Of a DNA stretch of 64,000 bases, positions 1-8,390 are shown piece after piece. Position 1 is the first letter of the stretch, and the number at the start of each line of letters is the position of its first letter. The notes beneath the pieces were generated by a model. It was given only the letters and a program-made list of their open reading frames with translations. It did no database searches and was not told the DNA's origin. The translations under genes were made by a program, and so were the position numbers. Origin of the DNA: Antarcticirhabdus aurantiaca (GTDB lineage Bacteria > Pseudomonadota > Alphaproteobacteria > Rhizobiales > Rhizobiaceae); the NCBI RefSeq assembly GCF_009765365.1, contig NZ_VTOM01000001.1, forward strand, positions 186,001-250,000, read 5' to 3'.

Positions 1-1
1 C

Positions 2-529
2 GAGGCCGCGCCGCCCCTGCCGGCCGCCTATGCGCAGATCGTGCGCCGGCGCGTCGAGGGGCTCGACGCCAAGGTGATCTTCGAGCCGGGCCGGCTGATC
101 TCGGCCAATGCCGGCATCCTCGTCGCCACCGTCCTCTACGTGAAGGAGGCGGCCGACAAGACCTTCGTGATCGTCGACGCCGCGATGAACGACCTCGTGC
201 GCCCGACGCTCTACGAGGCATGGCACGACATCGCCCCGGTCGCCGAACCGGCGCCGAACGCCGAGACCGTGATCGCCGACGTCGTCGGCCCGGTCTGCGA
301 GAGCGGCGACTTTCTCGCCAAGGACCGGCGCCTGCCCAAGGTCAAGGCCGGCGATCTCGTCTACGTCTCGACCGCCGGCGCCTACGGGGCCGTGCAGGCC
401 GGCACCTACAACACCCGGGCGCTGGTGCCCGAAGTGATGGTGAAGGACGACGTCTACGCCGTGGTCCGCCCGCGCCTCGACGCGGACGCCATCATCGCCC
501 TCGACCGCCTGCCGGGCTGGCTGAGCTGA
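2..529 (+). CDS. lysA: Diaminopimelate decarboxylase, C-terminal part (5' end outside window)
   Basis: Last step of lysine biosynthesis: PLP-dependent decarboxylation of meso-diaminopimelate to lysine in the cytoplasm. The frame is open from base 2, so the gene enters from the left and only about 175 C-terminal residues are visible. Family landmarks are clear: the FEPGRLISANAG segment that binds the cofactor phosphate, NDLVRPTLYEAWH, the CESGDFLAKDR stretch with the active-site cysteine contributed across the dimer, and GAYGAVQAGTYNTR near the end. The PLP lysine lies upstream and cannot be checked. The DUF4175/TIGR02302 gene follows about 340 bp downstream on the same strand, as commonly seen in Rhizobiales. 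Confidence 0.95.
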   Translation, partial: EAAPPLPAAYAQIVRRRVEGLDAKVIFEPGRLISANAGILVATVLYVKEAADKTFVIVDAAMNDLVRPTLYEAWHDIAPVAEPAPNAETVIADVVGPVCESGDFLAKDRRLPKVKAGDLVYVSTAGAYGAVQAGTYNTRALVPEVMVKDDVYAVVRPRLDADAIIALDRLPGWLS

Positions 530-865
530 GAACGGACCAGGCGGCTCGGCCGGATCGAGACCGCAGCCGCTCCCGGTGGCTCATTCCCTTTTCCGCTTCC
601 GTCTCCCGGCCCAAGGCCGGGATGACGAGGCAGAGGGCAGGGCGCAGGGATCGGGTTGTTGCCGCGGCCTAAGGGCCTTCAGCGGTTTCGATGTCGAGCG
701 GTGTTGTCCGGGTTGGGCCGCGCAGTGCCTCGTTTCGCTAAACGACCGATCATCCAACGACTTAGCTCGGCTCCGCCTCGCCATCACACCTCCGGCATCG
801 CCTCGCCTTCGCCCCAAAAGCTGTTAGTGTTCCGCTTGTGATGCGGCACGAACGGAAGCGACGGC
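530..865. other. Intergenic region between lysA and the DUF4175 gene
   Basis: About 336 bp with no convincing gene. It holds the short hairpin at 604-622 and then sequence less GC-rich than its neighbours, probably carrying the promoter of the downstream gene. I could not fix a -35/-10 pair. The small open frames here lack family features and a plausible ribosome binding site. Confidence 0.5.
604..622 (+). terminator. Hairpin downstream of lysA
   Basis: Perfect inverted repeat, TCCCGGCC and GGCCGGGA separated by CAA, 75 bp after the lysA stop. There is no T-run after it, so it could be a factor-assisted terminator or one copy of a dispersed repeat; the CCCGGCC-CAA-GGCCGGGATGAC pattern resembles short palindromes scattered in many alphaproteobacterial genomes. 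Confidence 0.4.
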
Positions 866-3643
866 ATGGCGGCTGAGGATCGGGCGGCAGAACGCGGCGG
901 CACATCGGGGCCGGATCTCGGCTGGATCCGCGCGCGGGCCCGAGCGGCGCTCGTCCTGGAGCGCCTCTGGCCGCTGCTCTTCGGCCTCGGCTGCGTCGCG
1001 GCGCTCTTCCTGACGCTCGCCTGGTTCGGCCTCTTCGCCGCTCTGCCCTTCATCGGCCGCGCCGTCGTGGTCGGACTTCTGGCGATCCTCGCGCTCGTCG
1101 TCGCGTGGCGCGCGCGCGGCGGTTTCCGCTGGCCGCGGCGGGAGGACGTCGACGCGCGCATCGAGGCGGCGAGCCGGCTCGCCCACCAGCCGCTGCGCAC
1201 CCAGACCGACCGGACGACGGGCGGCGACGCCTTCGGCGCGGCGCTCTGGCGCGAGCACCAGCGGCGCATGGCCGAGAAGCTCGCCAACCTCACGGGCGGC
1301 GCGCCGGAAACGCGCACCGAGCGGCTCGATCCGCTGGCGCTGCGCGCCGTGCTCGCCATGCTTCTCGTCACCGCCTTCGCCTTTTCCTTCGGCTCGAAGG
1401 GCGGCCGGGTGGCGGACGCCTTCGTGTCCGCCGACGCGCCGCTGATCGCCGGCGCGCGGGTCGACGCCTGGGTGACGCCGCCCGGCTATACCGGACGCCC
1501 GCCGCTCTTCCTCACCGGCGGTGTCCAGCCGGGCGCGCCAGCCTCGCAGACGGCCGACGCCGCTGCGGCCGCGGCCACGAGCGATCCGGCGCGGCCGATC
1601 GCGGCGCCCGAAGGCAGCATCCTGTCCGTGCGCATCTCGGACGGCTCGGGCGCGACGCTGACCTTCACGCCCGCCGACGGCACGCCGCCGATCGCCGTCC
1701 AGCCGGTCGATCCCGAGGGGGAGACGACGGACGAACGGGTCGCGGGATCGCCGGAGGCCGCGCCGAAAACGCCTGCCGAGCCGCGCCCCGAGACCGCCTC
1801 GCGCGACTACGAGTTGCCGCTGAAGGCGAGCGGCACGGTGCGCCTCGCCACGACCTTCCGGGCCCTCGGCGAGTGGCGCTTCGACGTCTTGCCGGATGCC
1901 GATCCCGCGATCGATTTCAAGGACCCGCCCTCCGAGGCGCGCAACGGCGCGCTGCAGCTCACCTATCGCGTCACCGACGACTACGGCGTCGGTCGCGGCG
2001 GGGTGGAGATGAAGGTCCTGGAGGAAACGGCGCCCGGCGCCCGGCCGCTGCTGCCGCCCCCCGAGATCAAGCTGGCGCTGCCCCGCCGCACGAAGGGGAC
2101 GGCCGAGGGGCGCACCTCGGCGGACGTGACGAAGAGCCCTTATGCCGGCGCCAAGGTGGCGCTGACGCTTCTCGCCGTCGACGATGCCGGTCAGGAAGGG
2201 CGCTCGGCGCCGCGCGAGATCGTCCTGCCGCAGCGCCGCTTCACCGACCCGCTGGCGCGTGCCGTGATCGAGCAGCGCCGCATCCTGGCGCTTGACGCCA
2301 ATGCCGCGCCGCGCGTCGTCGACATGCTCGACGCGGTGACGCTGCGCGGCGAGGAGTTCATCCGCCGCCCGGCCGATTTCCTGGCGCTGAAGGCGGCGCG
2401 CACGCGCATCGCGAGCGCCGCGAACGACGAGGCCCTGGTGTCGGCCGTCGACTTCCTCTGGCAGATCGCGCTCGGCATCGAGGACGGCGACCTGTCGCTC
2501 GCCGAGCAGCGGCTGCGCGACGCGCAGGAGAACCTCGCCGAGGCGCTGGAGAACAACGCCTCCGACGAGGAGATCGACCGCCTGATGGCCGAGCTGCGCG
2601 AGGCCATGCAGGAGTACATGCAGGCCATGGCCGAGGCCATGCGCAACCAGCCGCCGATGAGCCGCGAGCAGATGCAGGCCGGCGAGATGCAGGAGATCCG
2701 CCCACAGGACCTCGAGCGGATGATGGACCGGATCGAGGACCTGGCGAAGTCCGGCTCCAAGGACGCCGCGCGTCAGCTCCTGTCCGAGCTGCAGCAGATG
2801 ATGGACAACATGCAGGCCATGCGTCCCGGCCAGCAGAGCCAAGGCGGCGAGCAGAGCGCCATGCAGCAGCAGCTCGACAAGATGGGCGAGATCCTGCGCC
2901 AGCAGCAGCGGCTGATGGACCAGACCTTCGACCTCGGCCGCCAGCGGATGCAGCAGGACCAGCAGAGCCCCGGCCAGCAGAACCAGCCCGGCCAGCAGGG
3001 CGAGCCGCAGGCCGGCCAGCAGAACCAGCCGGACGAGCAGGATGAGAACGGCGAGCCTCAGGCGGGCCAGCAGGGCCAGCAGGGCCAGCGCCCGATGACG
3101 GCCGAGGAGCTGGAGCAGGCGCTGAAGCGCCTGCAGGGAGAGCAGGGCAAGCTCCAGGAGGAGCTGCAGGCCATGCAGGAAGCGCTGGAAGGCATGGGCA
3201 TGCAGTCGCCCGAAGGCTTCGGCGAGGCCGGCGAAGCCATGGGCGAGGCCGAAGGGGCACTCGGCAAGGGACGCGACGGCGAGGCCGTCGGCGAGCAGGG
3301 GCGCGCGCTCGAAGCGCTGCGGCGCGGCGCACAGGAGGCCATGCAGCAGATGCAGCAGGCCATGCAGGGCCAGCAGCCGGGTCAGCCGGGGCAGCAGGGC
3401 CAGCCCGGGCAAGGACAGATGGGGCAGGGCCTCAACGGCCAGCAGCAGCAGTCCGGCCGCGACCCGCTCGGCCGCGAGCGCCAGACGCAGGGGCCGGACT
3501 TCGGCCAGGATGTCGGCGTGCCCGACGAGATCGACACCCAGCGCGCGCGCCGCATCCTCGACGAGATCCGCAAGCGGCTGGGCAACTCGCTCTCGCCGGA
3601 GCTGGAGCGGCAGTATCTGGAGCGTCTTCTCCAGACGCCCTGA
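866..3643 (+). CDS. TIGR02302/DUF4175 family membrane protein
   Basis: Large (925 aa) inner-membrane protein of unknown function, typical of Rhizobiales and usually placed next to lysA. Two hydrophobic segments lie near residues 33-80 and a third near 155-175; then comes a long periplasmic-type region (about 180-470) and a helical, coiled-coil-prone C-terminal half. Residues about 650-860 are very rich in Gln, Gly and Met, with repeats such as GQQNQPGQQGEPQAGQQ, and the protein ends in a conserved charged block (RARRILDEIRKRLG). The start ATG at 866 follows GGAAGCGACGGC, a modest ribosome binding site. Role is not known; the architecture suggests envelope scaffolding. A minus-strand open frame across the same DNA is a codon-bias shadow. 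Confidence 0.88.
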   Translation: MAAEDRAAERGGTSGPDLGWIRARARAALVLERLWPLLFGLGCVAALFLTLAWFGLFAALPFIGRAVVVGLLAILALVVAWRARGGFRWPRREDVDARIEAASRLAHQPLRTQTDRTTGGDAFGAALWREHQRRMAEKLANLTGGAPETRTERLDPLALRAVLAMLLVTAFAFSFGSKGGRVADAFVSADAPLIAGARVDAWVTPPGYTGRPPLFLTGGVQPGAPASQTADAAAAAATSDPARPIAAPEGSILSVRISDGSGATLTFTPADGTPPIAVQPVDPEGETTDERVAGSPEAAPKTPAEPRPETASRDYELPLKASGTVRLATTFRALGEWRFDVLPDADPAIDFKDPPSEARNGALQLTYRVTDDYGVGRGGVEMKVLEETAPGARPLLPPPEIKLALPRRTKGTAEGRTSADVTKSPYAGAKVALTLLAVDDAGQEGRSAPREIVLPQRRFTDPLARAVIEQRRILALDANAAPRVVDMLDAVTLRGEEFIRRPADFLALKAARTRIASAANDEALVSAVDFLWQIALGIEDGDLSLAEQRLRDAQENLAEALENNASDEEIDRLMAELREAMQEYMQAMAEAMRNQPPMSREQMQAGEMQEIRPQDLERMMDRIEDLAKSGSKDAARQLLSELQQMMDNMQAMRPGQQSQGGEQSAMQQQLDKMGEILRQQQRLMDQTFDLGRQRMQQDQQSPGQQNQPGQQGEPQAGQQNQPDEQDENGEPQAGQQGQQGQRPMTAEELEQALKRLQGEQGKLQEELQAMQEALEGMGMQSPEGFGEAGEAMGEAEGALGKGRDGEAVGEQGRALEALRRGAQEAMQQMQQAMQGQQPGQPGQQGQPGQGQMGQGLNGQQQQSGRDPLGRERQTQGPDFGQDVGVPDEIDTQRARRILDEIRKRLGNSLSPELERQYLERLLQTP
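2950..3093 (+). repeat. GGCCAGCAG-rich low-complexity repeat inside the DUF4175 gene
   Basis: Irregular reiteration of GGCCAGCAG and CAGCAG encoding Gly-Gln-Gln-x-Gln units; a second, shorter patch occurs around 3366-3462. Units are imperfect and interspersed with Pro, Glu and Asp codons. Such tracts can vary in length between strains by slippage. Confidence 0.6.
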
Positions 3644-3758
3644 GCCGGGTGTCGGCGGGAACGGACTCGATCAACGCTTCCCTCGTCTGCCCGCGGCAGG
3701 CTAGGGAAAGGCGGCGTGTTCCTGCAGGCTCCGCGACGATCGATATCGAGAGCGCACG

Positions 3759-3790
3759 AAAAAGCCGGCGGGCGATGTCGCCGGCCGGCT
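3759..3790 (-). terminator. Intrinsic terminator downstream of cpdR
   Basis: On the minus strand, AGCCGGC pairs with GCCGGCT and, inside one mismatch, GGCG pairs with CGCC; a run of five T follows directly (plus-strand AAAAA at 3759-3763). It sits 35 bp after the response-regulator stop and fits a rho-independent terminator for the hpt-cpdR unit. Confidence 0.85.
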
Positions 3791-3824
3791 CGGATCGTCT
3801 CGGGTGGTGGCGGCCGAACTCCGC

Positions 3825-4232
3825 TCAGGCGTAGCGGCGCAGGAATTCCTGTTCGTCGGTGTCGCCGCCGGCGTTGATCACCTCGGACACGCGGGCGCGG
3901 ATGGTGGCGAGCGTGAAGGGCTTCTCGACGACGCCGCGGATGATCGCCGTCAGCGTTTCCGCCGCTTCCTTCTGCTCGGCATAGCCGGTCATCAGGAGAA
4001 CCGGCAGGTCCGGCCAGGACGCGGCGATCTCGTGGGCGAGCTCGATGCCGGTCATGGCCGGCATGCGGATGTCGGACAGGACGAGGTCGAACGCGCCGTT
4101 CGTCTCGATCAACCGATCGAGCGCGTCGGCGCCGTCTTCGGCAGCGGTGACGTCGTGCCCTTCGAGCGCAAGCGCGCGCGACACGAGAATGCGCACGCCA
4201 GCATCGTCTTCGGCCACAAGGATTCGTGCCAT
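3825..4232 (-). CDS. cpdR: Single-domain response regulator, CpdR-like
   Basis: Stand-alone receiver domain of 135 aa with no output domain. The acidic pocket (AEDD at 7-10), the phosphoacceptor Asp54 in LSDIRMP and the late lysine in VVEKPF are all present. In Caulobacter and Sinorhizobium, CpdR in its unphosphorylated state helps ClpXP localise and degrade cell-cycle regulators, and phosphorylation through the CckA/ChpT relay switches it off. The assignment rests on the MARILVAEDD start, the length and the location directly downstream of hpt, as I recall for rhizobial cpdR1. The frame stays open upstream, but ATG at 4232 with GAGGCAGAGG before it is the sensible start. A plain CheY-like regulator of another pathway remains possible. 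Confidence 0.8.
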   Translation of the reverse strand: MARILVAEDDAGVRILVSRALALEGHDVTAAEDGADALDRLIETNGAFDLVLSDIRMPAMTGIELAHEIAASWPDLPVLLMTGYAEQKEAAETLTAIIRGVVEKPFTLATIRARVSEVINAGGDTDEQEFLRRYA

Positions 4233-4340
4233 GCCTCTGCCTCTACCCCAAACGCGACGGGGCCTACGGGATAATCCGTATAGCAGTGGCAGGAAACACT
4301 TGCCCGAAGCTGAATGCAACAGATCGAACATAGTTAAATT

Positions 4341-4883
4341 TCAGGATGCGTCCACCACCCGGCCGACGAACGGCAGCTCCCGAAACGCGTGTCCGACGTC
4401 CATCCCGTAGCCCACGACGAAGTGATCGGGGCAGACGAAGCCGACATAATCCGCTTCCACCGCCGCCTTGCGCTTGTGCAGCTTGTCGAGGAGCACCGCG
4501 ATCTCGACCGAATAAGCGCCGCGCGACAACATGAGGTCGCGCGCATAGGCGAGGGTCCGGCCGGATTCGAGAATGTCGTCGACGAGAAGCACCGAGCGAC
4601 CCGCAACCTCGCTCTCGATGTCGCGCAGCACCCGGACCGATCCGCCCTCGGTGCCCGCCCCGTAGCTCGACAGGGAAATGAACTCGACCTCGGGTGCGAG
4701 GCCCGCCTCGTGCAGCGCGCGGATGAGATCCGCCGCGAAGACGAAGGACCCCTTGAGAACGGAGATGACGAGGAGGTCGCGGTGCTCGCGCGCGGCGATC
4801 TCGCCGGCCACCCGCCGCACCTCGGTCCGGATGCGGTCCTCGTCGAACAGCGTTTCGATGCGCCGGCCACGAACCTCGATCAC
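4341..4883 (-). CDS. hpt: Hypoxanthine phosphoribosyltransferase
   Basis: Purine salvage enzyme joining hypoxanthine (and usually guanine) to PRPP to give IMP or GMP. The 180 aa match the family length. The PRPP loop VLLVDDILESGRTL carries the paired acidic residues, the flexible-loop segment SLSSYGAG is present, and LLDKLHKRK with CPDHFVVGYGMD forms the base-binding C-terminal region. Its ATG overlaps the stop codon of the upstream gene by 4 bp (ATGA), implying translational coupling, and cpdR follows 108 bp downstream. Confidence 0.95.
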   Translation of the reverse strand: MIEVRGRRIETLFDEDRIRTEVRRVAGEIAAREHRDLLVISVLKGSFVFAADLIRALHEAGLAPEVEFISLSSYGAGTEGGSVRVLRDIESEVAGRSVLLVDDILESGRTLAYARDLMLSRGAYSVEIAVLLDKLHKRKAAVEADYVGFVCPDHFVVGYGMDVGHAFRELPFVGRVVDAS

Positions 4884-5575
4884 GACACGGGCTCCCAGAA
4901 GCCGAGGTCGAGCGTGCCGCCGGCGACCGCGCCCTTGGGGACCGCGACCATGGTCTGGAAGCGCAGCACCTCGCCGGGGCCGAGCGGCCGGGCGAGCGGG
5001 ACGACGGGCTTGGCGCGCACGACGCCGTCGGCGGCCGACAAGGAAAGCTTCAGCGGGGGCACGGCGGCGGGCGCCTTTCCAGCGTTTCGGATAACTCCTT
5101 CAACGGACAGGACCTCGCCTTCGTTGCGCGCGCCGACGCGAGCGACGACCTCGCTGACCGTGACGCCGCCGCGCGACATGTCGGCCGCGTGGAGCGACGG
5201 GGCCGAGGGCATGGCGGCGAAGGCGACGGCGGCCATGGTGACGAGGCCCGCGGCCGCGCCGCCGACGAGCGGCAGGGCACCGAACCGCCGCGTCGACCGG
5301 TTCTGCGCGGGAACGGCGGATGAGGGCCGGGCGAACAAGCCGGAAAAGATGAGGTCGCGCGACTCTTCGCGCGGCCGGCGGGGCAGGCGGGCCGGGCCGG
5401 CGCGCCCGTCCGTCGTCGGCGCGGCGGCAGGGGCCGCGGCGAGCGCGAGGCGCGGGCGGCGCGACACGAGAACGGCTTCGCCGTCGATCACCAGGGGCGC
5501 GGGAGCGCGCCGGCCGCGGCGGCCGAAGGCCGGGCGAGCGGCCTCGGGCTGGTCGGATGGATCGGCGTGGCGCAT
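4880..5575 (-). CDS. Membrane-anchored DUF3426-like protein
   Basis: 231-aa protein of unknown role. The N-terminal 110 residues are basic and low in complexity (RRGRRAPAPL, LPRRPREESRD); one membrane segment follows (LVGGAAAGLVTMAAVAFA, about 128-145); the C-terminal hundred residues form a beta-rich domain like DUF3426/FxLYD (VLSVEGVIRNAGKAPAAVP, then PLGPGEVLRFQT). Rhizobial genes at this position between ftsE and hpt normally begin with an MJ0042-type zinc ribbon (two CxxC pairs); none is visible here. The ATG at 5575 follows GGAGATCCCC. It overlaps hpt by 4 bp, and ftsE diverges upstream. Confidence 0.72.
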   Translation of the reverse strand: MRHADPSDQPEAARPAFGRRGRRAPAPLVIDGEAVLVSRRPRLALAAAPAAAPTTDGRAGPARLPRRPREESRDLIFSGLFARPSSAVPAQNRSTRRFGALPLVGGAAAGLVTMAAVAFAAMPSAPSLHAADMSRGGVTVSEVVARVGARNEGEVLSVEGVIRNAGKAPAAVPPLKLSLSAADGVVRAKPVVPLARPLGPGEVLRFQTMVAVPKGAVAGGTLDLGFWEPVS

Positions 5576-5838
5576 GGGGATCTCCGTCTGCGTCGGCTCG
5601 GGGCGTCGTCGGGGCGCCGCCGCATTCGCGCTCTTCAGACAGTTTTAAGAAAACAGGGTTAACGGATCCTTGAGCCGCGGCACAGATCGGATCCGCGGGG
5701 CGCCCGGCCTCAAATCACCACAGTCGGGCGTGACAGGAGGCCGGGAACGCGCCGCGCCGATCCCATGCCCGCCGGGACTGGCACGAGGCTGGCGCCCGGC
5801 GCGCCGCGCGCCTGATCAATGGCTTGGATGGAGGTCGG
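5576..5838. other. Divergent intergenic region between the DUF3426-like gene and ftsE
   Basis: About 263 bp containing promoters for both directions. An AT-richer patch lies at 5640-5672 (TTTTAAGAAAACAGGGTTAA). Its two TTAA elements are 10 bases apart rather than the 7 expected for a CtrA site, so I do not call one. No other motif is convincing. Confidence 0.4.
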
Positions 5839-6498
5839 GTGATCCGTTTCGAGAATGTCGGCCTGCGCTACGACATGGGCCCGGAGGTCCTGCGCGACCT
5901 CAGCTTCGAGATCCAGAAGAAGTCGTTCCAGTTCCTGACCGGTCCGTCGGGCGCGGGCAAGTCCAGCCTCCTGCGCATGCTGTTCCTGGCGCTCAAGCCG
6001 ACGCGCGGGCTCATCACCGTGCTCGGGCGCGACGTCGCGACGCTGAGCCGCGCCGATCTTCCCTCGATCCGCCGGCGCATCGGCGTCGTGTTCCAGGACT
6101 TCCGCCTCCTCGACCACATGACGACCTACGAGAACGTCGCTCTGCCGCTGCGGGTGCGCGGGCGCTCGGAGGACAGCTACCGGCAGGACGTCGTCGACCT
6201 CATCCAGTGGGTGGGGCTGGGCGAGCGCCTCCACGCCTATCCCGTGGTCCTGTCGGGCGGCGAGAAGCAGCGCGCGGCGATCGCCCGCGCCCTGATCGAC
6301 CGCCCGGACGTGCTTCTCGCCGACGAGCCGACCGGCAACGTCGACCCGCCGCTCGCCCGCCGGCTCCTGCGCCTCTTTATGGAGCTGAACCGGTCGGGCA
6401 CCGCCGTCGTGATCGCTACGCACGACCTCGGCCTGATGGAACAGGTCGAGGCGCGGCGGATGGTGCTCTCCGACGGCCGTCTCGCGGTGTATGACTGA
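5839..6498 (+). CDS. ftsE: Cell division ATP-binding protein FtsE
   Basis: ABC-type ATPase that pairs with FtsX at the division septum and couples ATP hydrolysis to control of periplasmic peptidoglycan hydrolases. Walker A is GPSGAGKSS, the Q-loop is VVFQDFRLLDH, the ABC signature is LSGGEKQR and Walker B is VLLADEPTGNVD. I chose GTG at 5839 because the protein then begins VIRFENVGLRYDMGPE, the conserved FtsE beginning, with GGAGG 4 bp upstream; an in-frame TTG at 5824 adds five residues but would put that GGAGG inside the gene. The stop overlaps the ftsX start (TGATG), so the two are translated as a pair. Confidence 0.93.
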   Translation: MIRFENVGLRYDMGPEVLRDLSFEIQKKSFQFLTGPSGAGKSSLLRMLFLALKPTRGLITVLGRDVATLSRADLPSIRRRIGVVFQDFRLLDHMTTYENVALPLRVRGRSEDSYRQDVVDLIQWVGLGERLHAYPVVLSGGEKQRAAIARALIDRPDVLLADEPTGNVDPPLARRLLRLFMELNRSGTAVVIATHDLGLMEQVEARRMVLSDGRLAVYD

Positions 6499-7493
6499 TG
6501 GCCATGAGCGAGATGTCCCTCATCGCCGGGCGGTTCCTGCGCGAGCGGCTGCACAAGCTGGTCGGCCGACGCGGCGAGCGCCAGACGCCGATCGTGCCGC
6601 CCGCCAACGTCGCCGGCCAGGCGCTCGTCACGGTGATCGCGATCATGACCTTTCTCGCCAGCCTGACGCTCGGCGGCGTCATGCTCGTGTCGGACGCGGC
6701 CTCCTCCTGGCAGAGCCAGATCGCGCGCGAGATCACCATCCAGATCATGCCGGCCGACGGCCTCGACATGGCCGCGACGCTGTCGCGCGCCCGCGCCGCG
6801 ATCCTGTCGCAGCCCGGCGTCACCGGCGCGAGCGTGCTCGACGACGCGGCGACGGGCCGGCTCCTGGAGCCCTGGCTCGGCGAAGGGCTCGACCTCGACG
6901 AACTGCCCGTGCCGCGCCTCGTGATCGTGTCCATCGACGAGAGCGCGCCGCCCGACTTCGCGGCCCTGCGCACCCGCCTCCAGGCCGAGGTGCCGCAGGC
7001 ACGGCTCGACGACCACCGCGCCTTCGTCGACCGCCTCGTCGCCATGGCGCAGGCCGTGGTCCTGGCCGGCCTCGCCATCCTAGGCCTCGTTCTCGCGGCG
7101 ACCGTCCTGACCGTGGTGTTCGCCACGCGCGGCGCCATGTCGGGCAACCGGCAGATCATCGAGGTCTTGCACTTCGTCGGCGCGCAGGCCGGCTTCATCG
7201 CCTCGCAGTTCCAGCGCCACTTCCTGAAGCTCGGCCTCGTCGGCGCCCTGTCGGGCGGCGCGGCGGCGCTCGTCGTCTTCGCGGTCGTCGGCACCTGGAC
7301 GCGGGCCAACGAGGCGACGCCGGAGGCCGACCAGATCCGCGCCTTGTTCGGCTCCTTCGCCATCGGCTGGTCGGGCTACGCGGCGATCGTGGTGCTCGTG
7401 GCAACCGTGGGGGCGCTGACCGCGTTGACCTCGCGGATGACAGTCGTGCGCCAGCTCGCCGCGATCGACATGATCTCGCCGGTGGAGAGCTGA
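6498..7493 (+). CDS. ftsX: Cell division protein FtsX
   Basis: Integral membrane partner of FtsE, 331 aa. The layout is that of the family: a cytoplasmic N-terminus, TM1 near 43-66, a periplasmic domain of about 105 residues (70-175) that would contact hydrolase activators, then three membrane segments in the C-terminal half (about 178-205, 240-265, 290-312). The motif SGNRQIIEVLHFVGA just after TM2 is characteristic of FtsX. Its ATG overlaps the ftsE stop. FtsEX in alphaproteobacteria acts in septation and daughter-cell separation. Confidence 0.93.
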   Translation: MAMSEMSLIAGRFLRERLHKLVGRRGERQTPIVPPANVAGQALVTVIAIMTFLASLTLGGVMLVSDAASSWQSQIAREITIQIMPADGLDMAATLSRARAAILSQPGVTGASVLDDAATGRLLEPWLGEGLDLDELPVPRLVIVSIDESAPPDFAALRTRLQAEVPQARLDDHRAFVDRLVAMAQAVVLAGLAILGLVLAATVLTVVFATRGAMSGNRQIIEVLHFVGAQAGFIASQFQRHFLKLGLVGALSGGAAALVVFAVVGTWTRANEATPEADQIRALFGSFAIGWSGYAAIVVLVATVGALTALTSRMTVVRQLAAIDMISPVES

Positions 7494-7553
7494 GCGACTT
7501 TCTCCATCCGTGTTGAGGATTGATTCACCAAGAGCGATCTCTAATCCCGAGGA

Positions 7554-8306
7554 ATGGCAAGAACGCTTCACATGGATGGTTGGCACGAGGCTCCGCCGGC
7601 GGGCGCGACGCGCCGACCCGCATCCGGGAACCGCAGGGCCGCTTGGCCCGGTCGGCTCCTCGCCGCCGCGCGTCGCCTCGCGCTCGTGACGGCGGCGCTC
7701 GCCATCCTCGGCGCGGGCTTCCTGTTCGGCGGCTTCCTGCGCTTTGCCGAGGAGGTCGCGCATTTCTCGCAGCCGACGCCCCCGGCCGTGTCGCGCGCCG
7801 ACGGCATCGTGGTTCTGACGGGCGGCGCGCTGCGGCTCGACGCCGCCTTCGATCTCCTGAAGCAGGGACTGGCCGACCGCCTCCTGATCTCCGGCGTCAA
7901 TCCCGGCACCAGCGTCGACACGCTGGCCCATCTCACGCGCACGCCGCGCGAATGGTTCGACTGCTGCGTCGACGTCGACTACGCCGCGCTGAACACGATC
8001 GGCAATGCCGAGATGGCGGCGCGCTGGGCGGCCTCGCGCGGCTTCGACGAACTGATCCTCGTCACCAGCGACTACCATATGCCGCGCTCGCTCTGGGAGT
8101 TCGAGCGCCTCGGCACGGTGCGCAGCCTGACGCCCTTCGCGGTGACGCGCCCCGATCTGTGGAGCGAGCGGGAGGGCCCGAGCAGCACCGGCCTTCGCGT
8201 CCTCGTCACCGAATATGCCAAGCTCGTGCTCGCGCGCCTGCGCTCGGCGACGGGCATCGTGCCCGATCCCGCCCGGGCGGTCTCCGTCGCTCAGCTCGCG
8301 CCCTGA
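7554..8306 (+). CDS. YdcF/SanA/ElyC-type DUF218 family protein
   Basis: 250-aa membrane-anchored DUF218 protein. One hydrophobic segment (about 37-62) precedes the domain, which shows GIVVLTGGALRLDAAFDLL, LLISGVNPGT, the NTIGNAEMAARWA stretch and LVTSDYHMPRSLWEF. Relatives such as SanA and ElyC affect envelope integrity and carrier-lipid handling, but the biochemical activity is not established. It follows ftsX by 60 bp and precedes plsC, the usual rhizobial order. The ATG at 7554 sits very close to GAGG; an internal ATG 18 bp later is the alternative. Confidence 0.85.
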   Translation: MARTLHMDGWHEAPPAGATRRPASGNRRAAWPGRLLAAARRLALVTAALAILGAGFLFGGFLRFAEEVAHFSQPTPPAVSRADGIVVLTGGALRLDAAFDLLKQGLADRLLISGVNPGTSVDTLAHLTRTPREWFDCCVDVDYAALNTIGNAEMAARWAASRGFDELILVTSDYHMPRSLWEFERLGTVRSLTPFAVTRPDLWSEREGPSSTGLRVLVTEYAKLVLARLRSATGIVPDPARAVSVAQLAP

Positions 8307-8390
8307 AGCCGGCTTCGATCTCAGACTTTCCAAGCGGGCCCGCATCGGGGTAAGCAGGCGCCCGGAAACGGGGGCAGGGGCACGAAGCAG

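Noticed and set aside
824-3412. An 862-codon minus-strand open frame across the DUF4175 gene
   Set aside because: It is antisense to a protein with clear family features, begins and ends inside it, and reads as Leu/Arg-rich low complexity, the usual artefact of GC-rich third positions.
5640-5675. CtrA-type site in the ftsE upstream region
   Set aside because: The two TTAA elements are 10 bases apart instead of 7.
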